A DNA stretch of 64,000 bases, taken from positions 41,511 through 105,510 of the forward strand of contig NZ_CAJLKP010000013.1 of the NCBI RefSeq assembly GCF_905207245.1, given 5' to 3'. The position numbers and the translations under genes were made by a program. Shown here in pieces: positions 9,088-18,000 of this stretch. The DNA comes from an uncultured Bacteroides sp. (GTDB lineage: Bacteria; Bacteroidota; Bacteroidia; Bacteroidales; Bacteroidaceae). The notes under the pieces were generated by a model, which was given only the letters and a program-made list of their open reading frames with translations, had not been told where the DNA came from and searched no databases. Position 1 is the first letter of the stretch; each line of letters opens with the position of its first letter.

Positions 9088-10533
9088 ATGAAAAATACAA
9101 TATTAATAATACTGACTGCACTTCTATGGATGGCATGCAGTGATGAAGATAAAGTGAATATAAAACCGGTGGCGGCTTTCAAGGCAAGTGAAGTCATCGT
9201 CCAGGAAGGACAGTCTGTGGCTTTCACAGACTTGTCATTCGACCAGGACGGACAAATAGCCCAATGGGCATGGGATTTTGGCAATGGCAGTTCTTCCGAA
9301 GAACAATCTCCAATAACGGAATACTCTGCGGCCGGAGAATATACAGTGACTTTATCCGTCTGGGATAATCAAGGGACACAGAATGCAAATGTATTCAGTA
9401 AGACTATCACTGTAAAAGAAAAGTCTACTGCTGACGTAGAACCCGAAATAGCATGGGAATTCCAGACACCATGCGGCTTTCAGGATGTATCTCCTGCCAT
9501 CGACGATCATGGAAATGTCGTTGTGGGCTGCGATGCAAACAATGCACGCGGCGGGCAAAATATATGGGTAATAAACAATGGAACAGAAGTCTGGCATTAT
9601 TCTTCGGGCGACGTAATCCGTTCTTCGGCTGCAATAGCAGATGATGGTACTATCTATGTGGGCAGCTATGACAAGAAACTATACGCCTTCTCCGCCAGTT
9701 CATCCGCACCATTGGGAACATTTGATCTGAGTGCCACAGCCAAGTTCAGTAGCCCGGCTATAGATAAAGATGGTACAGTATTTTTCTCTGCCAATAAAAA
9801 GTTATTTGCCATCAATGCGGCACCGGGTATGACCGAAAAGTGGAATGCCGATTGTGAAGGGACTACGCAATCTACTCCAGTAATAGGCGATGATGCTGTA
9901 TACATCTGTTCCAATAGTGGTAAACTTTATGCTTTTGCCAAAAATGACGGAAAGAAGAGATGGACTGTGGAATATGGAAAGACTTGTACTTCAGTTCCCG
10001 CCATAGGAGAAGACGGCACCATTTATCTATGTGGTGAAACGGCGGATGGTGGAATAGTAATGGCTGTAAATCCGGATGGGACTGTAAAATGGCAACAATA
10101 TTCAGCCTCAGCCTTCGCTAATTCCGGTATCTCGCTGAGTATCGACGGATATTTGTATGTAGGCAATTCTGACGGAGATATGCTTTGCTATACTCAGGAA
10201 GACGGTACCTCTGTCTGGAAGTTCAAGGCACAAGGACAGATTCGTTCGGTACCTGCAATAGACAATGCCGGAAATATTTACTTCGGTGACGGAAAAGGCT
10301 ACTTCTATGTACTAAATTCAAAAGGAAAACTGAGTTATAAGGAAATTCAGTTGGGAGCAAACATCTGGTCATCTCCTGTTATTGATAAGAATGGACTTAT
10401 CTACGTTTGCACCGATGTTACCAAATCATCAGAGCCAGGCAAGGTATTCGCACTCAGAACCCATGCAACAGGAGCACAACAAGGTTGGTCCATGCGGAGT
10501 GGAGACTACAAGAGAAACGCCCGTAAAAAATAA
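9088..10533 (+). CDS. PKD plus PQQ-like beta-propeller lipoprotein
   Basis: 481 residues. Lipoprotein signal with Cys17 (WMAC). One PKD domain at about 28-110, with the hallmark WDFGNG at 62-67 and GEYTVTLSV at 83-91. A beta-propeller of PQQ-enzyme-like repeats covers about 122-475 (recurrent SSPAIDKDGT, GTIYVGSYDKKLYAF, AIGEDGTIYL). No enzyme active site is evident. The position, between two phosphodiesterases and after SusD, is where polysaccharide loci usually encode a surface glycan-binding protein, so a ligand-binding role is inferred. It starts 13 bp after the previous gene. Confidence 0.8.
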   Translation: MKNTILIILTALLWMACSDEDKVNIKPVAAFKASEVIVQEGQSVAFTDLSFDQDGQIAQWAWDFGNGSSSEEQSPITEYSAAGEYTVTLSVWDNQGTQNANVFSKTITVKEKSTADVEPEIAWEFQTPCGFQDVSPAIDDHGNVVVGCDANNARGGQNIWVINNGTEVWHYSSGDVIRSSAAIADDGTIYVGSYDKKLYAFSASSSAPLGTFDLSATAKFSSPAIDKDGTVFFSANKKLFAINAAPGMTEKWNADCEGTTQSTPVIGDDAVYICSNSGKLYAFAKNDGKKRWTVEYGKTCTSVPAIGEDGTIYLCGETADGGIVMAVNPDGTVKWQQYSASAFANSGISLSIDGYLYVGNSDGDMLCYTQEDGTSVWKFKAQGQIRSVPAIDNAGNIYFGDGKGYFYVLNSKGKLSYKEIQLGANIWSSPVIDKNGLIYVCTDVTKSSEPGKVFALRTHATGAQQGWSMRSGDYKRNARKK

Positions 10534-10569
10534 CTTTAACGAATAAAAAACTCAAAAGAAAAATAGAAT

Positions 10570-11469
10570 ATGAAAAGGATATTATCAATATCAGTATTAC
10601 TGATCGCTTATTTGGCAACATTTGCCCAAGGACATTTTAAAGAGATAGAAAAGAGCTTCAAGGAACCGGAGACTAAATCGATTCTTGTTGTTTCCCATCG
10701 TGCCGATTGGCGCAATGCACCGGAAAATTCCTTGCAGGCTATCCAGAACTGCATCGATATGGGTGTAGATATGGTGGAAATCGACCTGAAGAAAACAAAA
10801 GATGGTCACCTGGTACTGATGCACGATAAAATGATAGACCGCACAATGAACGGTAAAGGAAGTCCGGAGGATTATACTCTGGCAGAGCTGAAAGCCATGA
10901 GACTGAAAAATGGTGCCGGAATCAAAACCCGGCATCAGATTCCTACCTTTGAGGAAGTCATGAATCTATGTAAAGGCAAGATCATGGTAAATGTAGACAA
11001 AGGCTATGACTACTTCAAAGATGCGTATGAAGTACTAAAGAAAACCGGCACCGCAGACCAATGTGTGATGAAAGCCAGCCTGCCCTATGAACAAGTGAAA
11101 GCTGAAAATGGCGAAGTGCTGGATAAGATGATTTTCATGCCTGTTATCCAGTTACACAAAGAGGGAGCAGAAGCAATCATAGACGGGTATCTGAAACACA
11201 TGAAGCCACAGGCTTTTGAATTAGTCTTCAATAACGACAGCCCTGAAGTGCAGCGCCTCATCAAGAAGGTTCACGACAGTGGAGCAAAGATATTCATCAA
11301 CTCCCTCTGGCCCGAGCTTTGTGGCGGACATGATGATGACCGTGCCATAGAACTGCATCAGCCGGACGAGAGCTGGGGATGGATCATCAACCAGGGAGCA
11401 AAACTGATTCAGACAGACCGTCCCGCTATATTGCTGCAATACTTAAAGGATAAGAAACTGCACAAGTAA
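10570..11469 (+). CDS. Glycerophosphodiester phosphodiesterase, periplasmic
   Basis: 299 residues with a cleavable signal peptide (ending near LATFAQG, about residue 20) instead of a lipobox, so it is likely periplasmic. Catalytic residues: His43-Arg44 (SHRADW, where HRG is the family norm), Glu52-Asn53, Glu70 and Asp72, His85-Asp86. The product would be glycerol 3-phosphate. The transporter gene 12 bp downstream could then take this up. The HRA variant and low similarity to the lipoprotein GDPD at 8173 suggest a different substrate preference, for example free glycerophosphodiesters after an outer cut by the first enzyme. Confidence 0.88.
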   Translation: MKRILSISVLLIAYLATFAQGHFKEIEKSFKEPETKSILVVSHRADWRNAPENSLQAIQNCIDMGVDMVEIDLKKTKDGHLVLMHDKMIDRTMNGKGSPEDYTLAELKAMRLKNGAGIKTRHQIPTFEEVMNLCKGKIMVNVDKGYDYFKDAYEVLKKTGTADQCVMKASLPYEQVKAENGEVLDKMIFMPVIQLHKEGAEAIIDGYLKHMKPQAFELVFNNDSPEVQRLIKKVHDSGAKIFINSLWPELCGGHDDDRAIELHQPDESWGWIINQGAKLIQTDRPAILLQYLKDKKLHK

Positions 11470-11481
11470 AGAAAAGAAAGC

Positions 11482-12834
11482 ATGTTGAAACATATCATTG
11501 ATTTTTACAAGGTGTCGACTCCGGCACCTTGTAACGGGGAATCTTTGCCCGAACAAAAGCGTCGGTTGAAGCGTCTGCAATGGTCCACTTTCCTTGCGGC
11601 AACCCTCGGATATAGTATGTACTATGTATGCCGCCTGAGCCTGAACATCGTTAAGAAGCCGATTGTGGATGAAGGCATCTTCTCCGAAACAGAATTAGGT
11701 ATCATTGGCTCTGTACTGTTCTTCACCTATGCCATAGGCAAATTCTCCAACGGTTTCCTGGCAGACAGAAGTAACATCAACCGCTTTATGTCAACAGGAT
11801 TGCTGGTGACAGCACTGGTAAACTTGTGCCTGGGCTTTGTGAACTCGTTCATCTTGTTCGCCATATTATGGGGTATCAGCGGTTGGTTTCAGTCTATGGG
11901 GGCAGCATCTTGCGTTGTAGGGTTATCACGCTGGTTCACAGACAAGGAATGCGGTTCATTTTATGGTTTCTGGAGTGCCAGCCACAACATAGGTGAAGCA
12001 ATGACGTTCATCATTGTGGCCTCCATCGTGAGTGCGCTCGGATGGCGTTATGGTTTTCTGGGTGCAGGCATGGTAGGCTTATTAGGCACATTACTCATCT
12101 GGCGTTTCTTCCACGATACACCGGAAAGTAAAGGGCTTCCTCCGGTCAACGCACCGAAAGAAAAGAAAGTGATGAGTGCATTGGAGACGAAAGAATTTGA
12201 CCGTGCGCAGAAAGCTGTATTAAGGAATCCGGCAATCTGGATACTTGCCCTCAGCAGTGCATTCATGTACATCAGCCGTTATGCGGTGAATAGCTGGGGG
12301 ATATTCTATCTGGAGGCACAGAAAGGTTACTCAACACTGGATGCCAGTTTCATTATTTCTATCAGTTCGGTATGTGGCATCATAGGCACTATGCTTTCCG
12401 GAGTAATCTCAGACAAGCTGTTTAAAGGACGCCGCAATGCACCGGCACTTATATTCGGATTAACGAATGTATTGGCGCTTTGCTTGTTTCTATTGGTGCC
12501 CGGTGTACACTTCTGGTTGGATGCCTTGGCGATGATACTGTTTGGGTTAGGCATCGGTGTACTGATTTGCTTCCTCGGCGGACTGATGGCCGTTGATATT
12601 GCCCCACGCAATGCTTCGGGAGCCGCTCTCGGAGTAGTAGGCATTGCCAGCTACATCGGTGCAGGATTACAGGATGTAATGAGCGGTGTGTTGATAGAAG
12701 GGCATAAGACGGTAGTGAACGGAACAGATACGTATGACTTCACCTATATCAACTGGTTCTGGATTGGCGCGGCGCTGTTGTCGGTAGTGCTGGCGTTGCT
12801 GGTATGGAATGCAAAGTCGGCAGATACAGAATAA
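11482..12834 (+). CDS. Organophosphate:phosphate antiporter, GlpT/UhpC type
   Basis: 450 residues, about 12 membrane spans, major facilitator superfamily, OPA family. The two arginines that bind phosphate in E. coli GlpT appear conserved: Arg51 in GYSMYYVCRLSLN and Arg266 in YISRYAVNSWGIFYL. FADR-like loop FLADRSN and GWFQSMG also fit. Family members exchange glycerol 3-phosphate or sugar phosphates for inorganic phosphate. As last gene of the locus, 12 bp after a phosphodiesterase that would release glycerol 3-phosphate, a GlpT role is the simplest reading. A hexose-phosphate or sensor (UhpC) role cannot be excluded. Confidence 0.85.
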   Translation: MLKHIIDFYKVSTPAPCNGESLPEQKRRLKRLQWSTFLAATLGYSMYYVCRLSLNIVKKPIVDEGIFSETELGIIGSVLFFTYAIGKFSNGFLADRSNINRFMSTGLLVTALVNLCLGFVNSFILFAILWGISGWFQSMGAASCVVGLSRWFTDKECGSFYGFWSASHNIGEAMTFIIVASIVSALGWRYGFLGAGMVGLLGTLLIWRFFHDTPESKGLPPVNAPKEKKVMSALETKEFDRAQKAVLRNPAIWILALSSAFMYISRYAVNSWGIFYLEAQKGYSTLDASFIISISSVCGIIGTMLSGVISDKLFKGRRNAPALIFGLTNVLALCLFLLVPGVHFWLDALAMILFGLGIGVLICFLGGLMAVDIAPRNASGAALGVVGIASYIGAGLQDVMSGVLIEGHKTVVNGTDTYDFTYINWFWIGAALLSVVLALLVWNAKSADTE

Positions 12835-12859
12835 GTATATTCAGAAAAAGCACCACTCA

Positions 12860-12891
12860 TTTGGTTTATCTCATTATTCTCTGTATTTTTG
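12860..12891 (+). promoter_or_regulatory. Promoter of the DUF234 ATPase gene
   Basis: TTTG at 12860-12863 and TATTTTTG at 12884-12891 with a 20-bp spacer match the Bacteroides consensus. The start point would be near 12898, just before the palindrome at 12905-12930. Confidence 0.65.
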
Positions 12892-12904
12892 TTCCGTAAC
12901 CGCC

Positions 12905-12930
12905 AGTTCCGTAATGTACATTACGGAACT
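12905..12930. promoter_or_regulatory. Perfect 26-bp palindrome in ATPase leader
   Basis: Thirteen bases starting AGTTCCGTAATGT are followed by their exact reverse complement with no loop. The site lies just downstream of the predicted start point and 27 bp before the ATG at 12958. It may be an operator for a dimeric regulator or, as RNA, a hairpin. A partial copy of the half site (AGTTCCGTAA) occurs at about 12893 and again near 14313 after the gene. It lacks a T run, so a terminator role for the transporter gene is less likely. Confidence 0.6.
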
Positions 12931-12957
12931 TATTTATAATCACATAAACTACTGATT

Positions 12958-14274
12958 ATGAAATTCTACGATAGAGAACAAGAAACCGCCAAATTGCAGG
13001 AGATACAGCAAAAATCACTTCTGCAAGCTCAAATGACTATCATTACAGGACGGAGACGTATCGGTAAAACCCAGCTACTACTGAATGTCACGGCGGAGCA
13101 ACCCACGCTATATTTCTTTGTGGCACGCAAAGCAGAAGCCGACCTCATCGCCGACTTTCAAGCCATCATAGCCCGCAATCTGAACATACCCGTCTTCGGA
13201 CAAGTAACTTCTTTTGCAGAACTGTTCCGCTTTCTCATGGAATACTCCACCACTCATCCCTTCAATCTCATCATTGATGAGTTTCAGGAATTCTTCAATA
13301 TCAACCCAGCCATTTACAGCGAAATGCAACACTATTGGGATGTCAACAAAGACAAGAGCCGAATAAACCTGCTACTCAGCGGTTCTGTTTATTCATTGAT
13401 GCAAAAGATATTCCAGAACAGCAAGGAACCGCTATTCGGCAGAGCCACAGCGTATATCCGGCTGAAACCTTTCCGCACAGACGTGCTGAAGCTAATTCTA
13501 TCCGACCACCACGCCCGCTATACAAACGAGGATTTACTCGCTCTATACGCATTTACCGGAGGCGTGGCAAAGTATGTACAACTCTTTATGGACAACGGCA
13601 TTTTTACCAAAAAGAAGATGTTGGACTATATGATACAGGAAGACTCACTCTTCATTGCCGAAGGGAAAAATATGCTCGTTGAAGAATTCGGAAAAGATTA
13701 CGCCGTCTATTTTTCTATTCTGGCCGCTATTGCAAGGGGAGAAAACACACGTGCCAAAATAGAAGCTGCCGTTCAGAAAGAACTCGGCGGTTACTTGTCC
13801 CGATTGGAAAAAGACTTTAGCCTTATCGAAAAGAGTATCCCGCTGCTGGCCAAGGTAGAAACCAAAAACGTACGCTATCGACTATGCGACAACTTCTTGT
13901 CATTCTGGTTCCGCTTCATCTTCAAGTATTACTATATGGTTGAGATCGGCTCCTACACTATGCTACGTGAGATTATAGAACGCGATTATGAAATATTCAG
14001 TGGTCTGGCATTAGAGAAATATTTCACGGCACGCTTCATGGAAGAGCAATGCAGTACCCGCATAGGCGGTTTCTGGGATCGGAAAGGAGAGAACGAAATA
14101 GACCTTATCACATTGAACGAGTTAGAGAAGTCCGCGCGCATCATTGAAGTGAAACGCCAGAAACGAAAAATAGATATGGAACGTTTACGGACAAAAGGCA
14201 GTTTCTTCATTGAAAGTTCCGGCTTAAAGGATTATCAAGTAGAATATATGGGATTATCCATGGAAGATATGTAA
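12958..14274 (+). CDS. AAA-type ATPase with DUF234 C-terminal domain
   Basis: 438 residues. Walker A GRRRIGKT at 31-38 and Walker B LIIDEF at 104-109 define a P-loop ATPase of the archaeal-type/ExeA-like group common in Bacteroidales. The C-terminal part fits DUF234, with E378/E380-x-D382 and E397-V-K399, which is a PD-(D/E)XK-like nuclease pattern. The family's role is not settled. Proposals include mobile-element or defence functions. It has its own promoter and stands alone between a transporter and a cupin gene. I infer an accessory gene unrelated to the upstream locus. Confidence 0.85.
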   Translation: MKFYDREQETAKLQEIQQKSLLQAQMTIITGRRRIGKTQLLLNVTAEQPTLYFFVARKAEADLIADFQAIIARNLNIPVFGQVTSFAELFRFLMEYSTTHPFNLIIDEFQEFFNINPAIYSEMQHYWDVNKDKSRINLLLSGSVYSLMQKIFQNSKEPLFGRATAYIRLKPFRTDVLKLILSDHHARYTNEDLLALYAFTGGVAKYVQLFMDNGIFTKKKMLDYMIQEDSLFIAEGKNMLVEEFGKDYAVYFSILAAIARGENTRAKIEAAVQKELGGYLSRLEKDFSLIEKSIPLLAKVETKNVRYRLCDNFLSFWFRFIFKYYYMVEIGSYTMLREIIERDYEIFSGLALEKYFTARFMEEQCSTRIGGFWDRKGENEIDLITLNELEKSARIIEVKRQKRKIDMERLRTKGSFFIESSGLKDYQVEYMGLSMEDM

Positions 14275-14373
14275 AAGAGCCTGCCCTTCCTCCAAGAGTA
14301 TCAGTTCCGTAAAATTGGTATAACAATCAGTAATCCGTATACAGCCTCCCAACTTTGAATGCCGTAACTTTGT

Positions 14374-14420
14374 AACCGGAAGAAGGAAACCACATCCCTT
14401 CCTCCGGTTAAGTCTTTTTT
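14374..14420 (+). terminator. Terminator after ATPase or attenuator before cupin
   Basis: A 13-bp stem with one mismatch (AACCGGAAGAAGG at 14374-14386, CCTTCCTCCGGTT at 14397-14409) is followed by a T run at 14415-14420. It is 100 bp after the ATPase stop and 23 bp before the cupin start. A -7-like TAACTTTG (14365-14372) sits directly ahead, so a transcript for the cupin would begin at the hairpin. Confidence 0.6.
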
Positions 14421-14442
14421 AATACCTCAAAGCAATACGGAT

Positions 14443-14946
14443 ATGAAGAAGTTAATACTCATTTTTATGGCTGTGGCAATGACATTGCCCAACTATTACA
14501 ACCCATTAAATGCACAGAATATGGAAAAGAAATCTCCTGAACAAACAAGTGCATTTCCCACAGGTGACAAACTGCCGGAAATGTTTTCACAGTATTTCAT
14601 AGGGCAGGCCTATCTGGCCCGGCTGACGCAAAACAAGGCCCTGAACTGCCCTATCTCTAACGTAACCTTCGAACCGGGTTGCCGCAACAACTGGCACAGC
14701 CACACAGGCGGACAAATTCTGGTTGCCGTGGGTGGCAAAGGCTACTATCAGGCACGCGGTGAAGCTGCCCGCCTACTGTTGCCGGGCGATGTAGTGGAAA
14801 TCCCCGCTGACGTGGAGCACTGGCACGGTGCGGCTCCCGACAGTTGGTTCTCCCACCTTGCCATCGAATGTAACCCGCAGACCAACAAGAATATCTGGCT
14901 CGAACCGGTAGACGACAAGCAGTACACTGAGGCGATTCCGGAGTAG
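14443..14946 (+). CDS. Secreted single-domain cupin protein
   Basis: 167 residues with a signal peptide (about 1-24). The cupin metal site is visible: His85 and His87 (NWHSHTGGQ), Gln91, and His126/His128 (VEHWHG). GDVVEIPADVEHWHG is the standard second motif. This type is often found near carboxymuconolactone-decarboxylase-like proteins and resembles metal-dependent hydroxynitrile-lyase-like cupins, but no such partner is here and the reaction is unknown. The gene is single, preceded by a hairpin with T run and followed six bases later by a TTGCCA array. Confidence 0.82.
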   Translation: MKKLILIFMAVAMTLPNYYNPLNAQNMEKKSPEQTSAFPTGDKLPEMFSQYFIGQAYLARLTQNKALNCPISNVTFEPGCRNNWHSHTGGQILVAVGGKGYYQARGEAARLLLPGDVVEIPADVEHWHGAAPDSWFSHLAIECNPQTNKNIWLEPVDDKQYTEAIPE

Positions 14947-14951
14947 ATACT

Positions 14952-15057
14952 TTGCCAATGTTTTGCCATCCCTTTGGCAAACTTTTGCCATCGCAGTGGC
15001 AAGACTTTGCCATAGCGTTGGCAAGGTCTTGCCACTACGATGGCAGAACATTGGCAA
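14952..15057. repeat. TTGCCA/TGGCAA array, about 11-bp phase
   Basis: TTGCCA and its complement TGGCAA (or TGGCAG) start at 14952, 14963, 14975, 14985, 14997, 15007, 15019, 15029, 15041 and 15052. Spacings are 11, 12, 10, 12, 10, 12, 10, 12, 11, so a unit of two inverted half sites repeats every 22 bp. It fills the gap between the convergent cupin and rhamnosidase genes. A second copy of the same array, with identical spacing, lies at 45003-45097. Confidence 0.88.
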
Positions 15058-15097
15058 TATATCAGCAAAACAAGCTGATACTTCCGCTACGGGAACA

Positions 15098-18000
15098 TTA
15101 CTTCTTAGCCAATCTCTTCTCCCGCACTTCGAACGAATACTTTCCGGATTGCAGTTTCAGCAATATCTTTCCATTCTCCTCACCCATATATTCTATACCT
15201 CTGCGCATTTTACCGACAAACTTCCTGTTCTCCCTGATGTACTTCGCCGCCGTGGCAGGCAGATAAAGTAGAGCCGTCGTATTGCCGGGAATGGTAAAGT
15301 CATAATGAATCACCCCGTTCTCCACCTTCCAGCTACTTTCGATGCGCCCGTACATAGAGTCATAATAGCCTTTTGCAAACGTCATCTGCCCCGTCGGGTC
15401 TATCTCCGGTTTAAGCAGGAAATGCTTGAAGGCAGGAGTGTTTTCATCCCGCTGTATGCCCAGAGAATGGCCGTACATCCAGGCTCCCACCGCACCGAAG
15501 GAATAATGGTTGAAAGAGTTCATGCGATTGTTTCCCCCGAAGCCATCCGTATGGGTATAGGAGTTCAGACGCTCCCAAATGGTCGTGGCTCCCTGGTCTA
15601 CGGAGTAGAGCCATGAGGGATAGCTGGTCTGTTGCAACAGCTTATAGGCCAAATCGGTGTATCCGTTATCGGACAGCGCCTTACTAATCCATGCCGTACC
15701 GATGAAGCCCGTCATTAAGGAATAGGCAGGGCATTGCCTGCCACTGTCGGTAGTATTCTCGCGGACAACTGTCTTTGCCAGATTCGTCACTACCTTACTC
15801 TTCTTTTCCCGGTCGATAATATCAAAGGCCAACGGCAGCACGTAGGAAGTTTGTATATCTACAAATGTCCCTTTCTTTTCGGGGATGAAGGCTGAGAAGA
15901 CGGTTTTCCCTGTTTCAGGCTCTATATAAGTCTTGTTGAAGAAGTCCTTCCGCGCCGCATGCAGCTCTTTGAACCACTCGGCATCCACCGTATTTCCCAG
16001 CGCAGCCGCCATCTTGCTCATCAACTCCAAGTTATAGATGAAATAGGCTTCCCATACGAGCGACTTATCATTCTTTTCGTCTTCCAGGCCCAACCAGTCG
16101 CACAGGTCTCCCCATGCTCTGTTTTGCACAATCAGATTCGTTTCCGTCTCAATTGTGTTTTCGAGAATATAGAAGATATAGCGCTTCATGGCGTCGTAGT
16201 GCTCCGCCAGCAAAGCCTTGTCGCCGTATTGCTGATAACACTCCCAGGGCACCGTTATCCCCGCACTTCCCCACAACAGGCCGCCAAAGCCAATACCGAG
16301 AGGGGCAATGTCCGGGAAACGCCCGTCGGCATGCTGCGAGTCGCGTGCCGAGCGCAGATACCTCCTCAGGAATTGCGGCACATCCGCCAGATAGGTTGCC
16401 GTGCGGGAGAATACCGAAATATCCCCCATCCATCCCAGACGCTCATTGCGTTGCGGACAGTCGGTGGGGATGGAGACGAAGTTGCCATAGGAAGACCAGG
16501 TGATGTTCTCCCAGAGTTTGTTCACTTTCGCATTGGAGGTTTCGTAGTGGGAAGCCAGGTGATGGATGGAGCTGAGCACCACACCTTTCACGGATTCCAA
16601 CGGCAAAGGCCGGTCAATGCCCGTTATCTCCAGGAAGCGATAACCGTGGTAAGTGAAGCGGGGGTGGATGGTTTCCTGTCCGCCCCGGGCAATATAAATG
16701 TCCTGTGCCATGGCCGCACGGATATTCTCAAGCATAATCATGCCGGTGTTTCCCGCATATTCGGGCAAATCAGGGTATTTCACTTCGGCAAAGCGAAGGT
16801 TAATCCTTGTTCCCGGCTTCACGCCCAAAAGACTAATCTTAGGCACACCCACCATGTTTTGTCCCATATCGTACACAAATACGCCGGGGCGGACTTCTTC
16901 AACCGAGATAGCTGTCAGTTCATCAATTTCTTTCACCGTCTGTCCGAACTGTCCGAGGAGTGCAAAGCCGGAGTAATCATTCACGCCGGGATATCCTTCC
17001 CGGCAGATATTGCTTTCCAGAGCAATCTCCTTAGCCGGTTTCCAGCCCGATGCACGATAACCGACGGTACTCCAGCCTTCCACGTTGGTTTCTTTCAGGG
17101 CATCGTACACTTCGCCTTGGAAGAAACTGCCATAGAGCACAGGCCCGTTATTGAAGTATTGCCAAGTGGAGGGCTCGGTGACTATCACCTTTTCCTGTCC
17201 ATCGGCATACGTGATGACCAGCTTTGCCAATAGTGACTGGCGGTCTCCGAAGAAATTCCAGTAGCCGCCCATAAAGGTGGAACCACCACTCCACCAGCCC
17301 TCCGCCAGTAAAGCACCGAGGGCATTCTTGCCGGAATGCAGATATTCCGTCACATCGAACGTCTGATATAAATGAGTTTTATTGTACTGGGTGATTCCGG
17401 GGTTGAAGTAATCGTCTCCCACCCGCTTGCCATTCAGATAGATTTCATAAATGCCGCGTGCGGTGACGTACAGACGCGCTTTGGCAACTTCCTCACCGGA
17501 AGAGGTAAAGACAGTACGAAGCATCGGAGTGGAGTTTCCTTTCGGGGTGAACGTTTCAAAAGCACCGGAAGCATCACCCACTACCCGATAGTTCCTGTCC
17601 TTCACCGTTGCTATCACATGCGCGGGGCTTCTGAGGTTGGCAATTTCCACTTTTGAGAAGGAAGCTGCTTGTCCGGCGGGCACGGCAAAGCCGAGGTCTC
17701 CCACTACCGGAAAGGCGATGAAGTCGCCACCTTGCCCCAAAGGATTCAGATTTACGGAGCCGATTTCAGACTTTGCACCATCAGCCTCCGCCTTTGCCGG
17801 ATTGCTCCCTGCCTCTGCATGGTTAGTCTCTCCTTTTGCACGATGGATATAGAATTTCGTAAATCCCAGGTCGGATGTAAGGCTTATCGCATGCCGGACA
17901 TATTGATTGTCTTTATTAATCAAGTGTTGCGGGACAGGGAAACTCTTGAAAGGAATATCCCGTTTGTCGTCCGGATGATAGCCCACCCTGTAAATGTTCA

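Noticed and set aside
11482..12834. Transporter as a sugar exporter or drug pump
   Set aside because: Both arginines of the organophosphate antiporters are present in the right motifs, and the phosphodiesterase neighbours support an organophosphate substrate.
14657..15271. Several overlapping ORFs in all frames across the TTGCCA array
   Set aside because: The 22-bp repeat lacks stop codons in every frame, so open frames there are expected by chance. None has a start context or motif.
15959..17233. Long plus-strand ORF of 424 codons inside the rhamnosidase gene
   Set aside because: It is antisense to a clear GH78 protein, has no family features, and is a composition shadow of the real gene.
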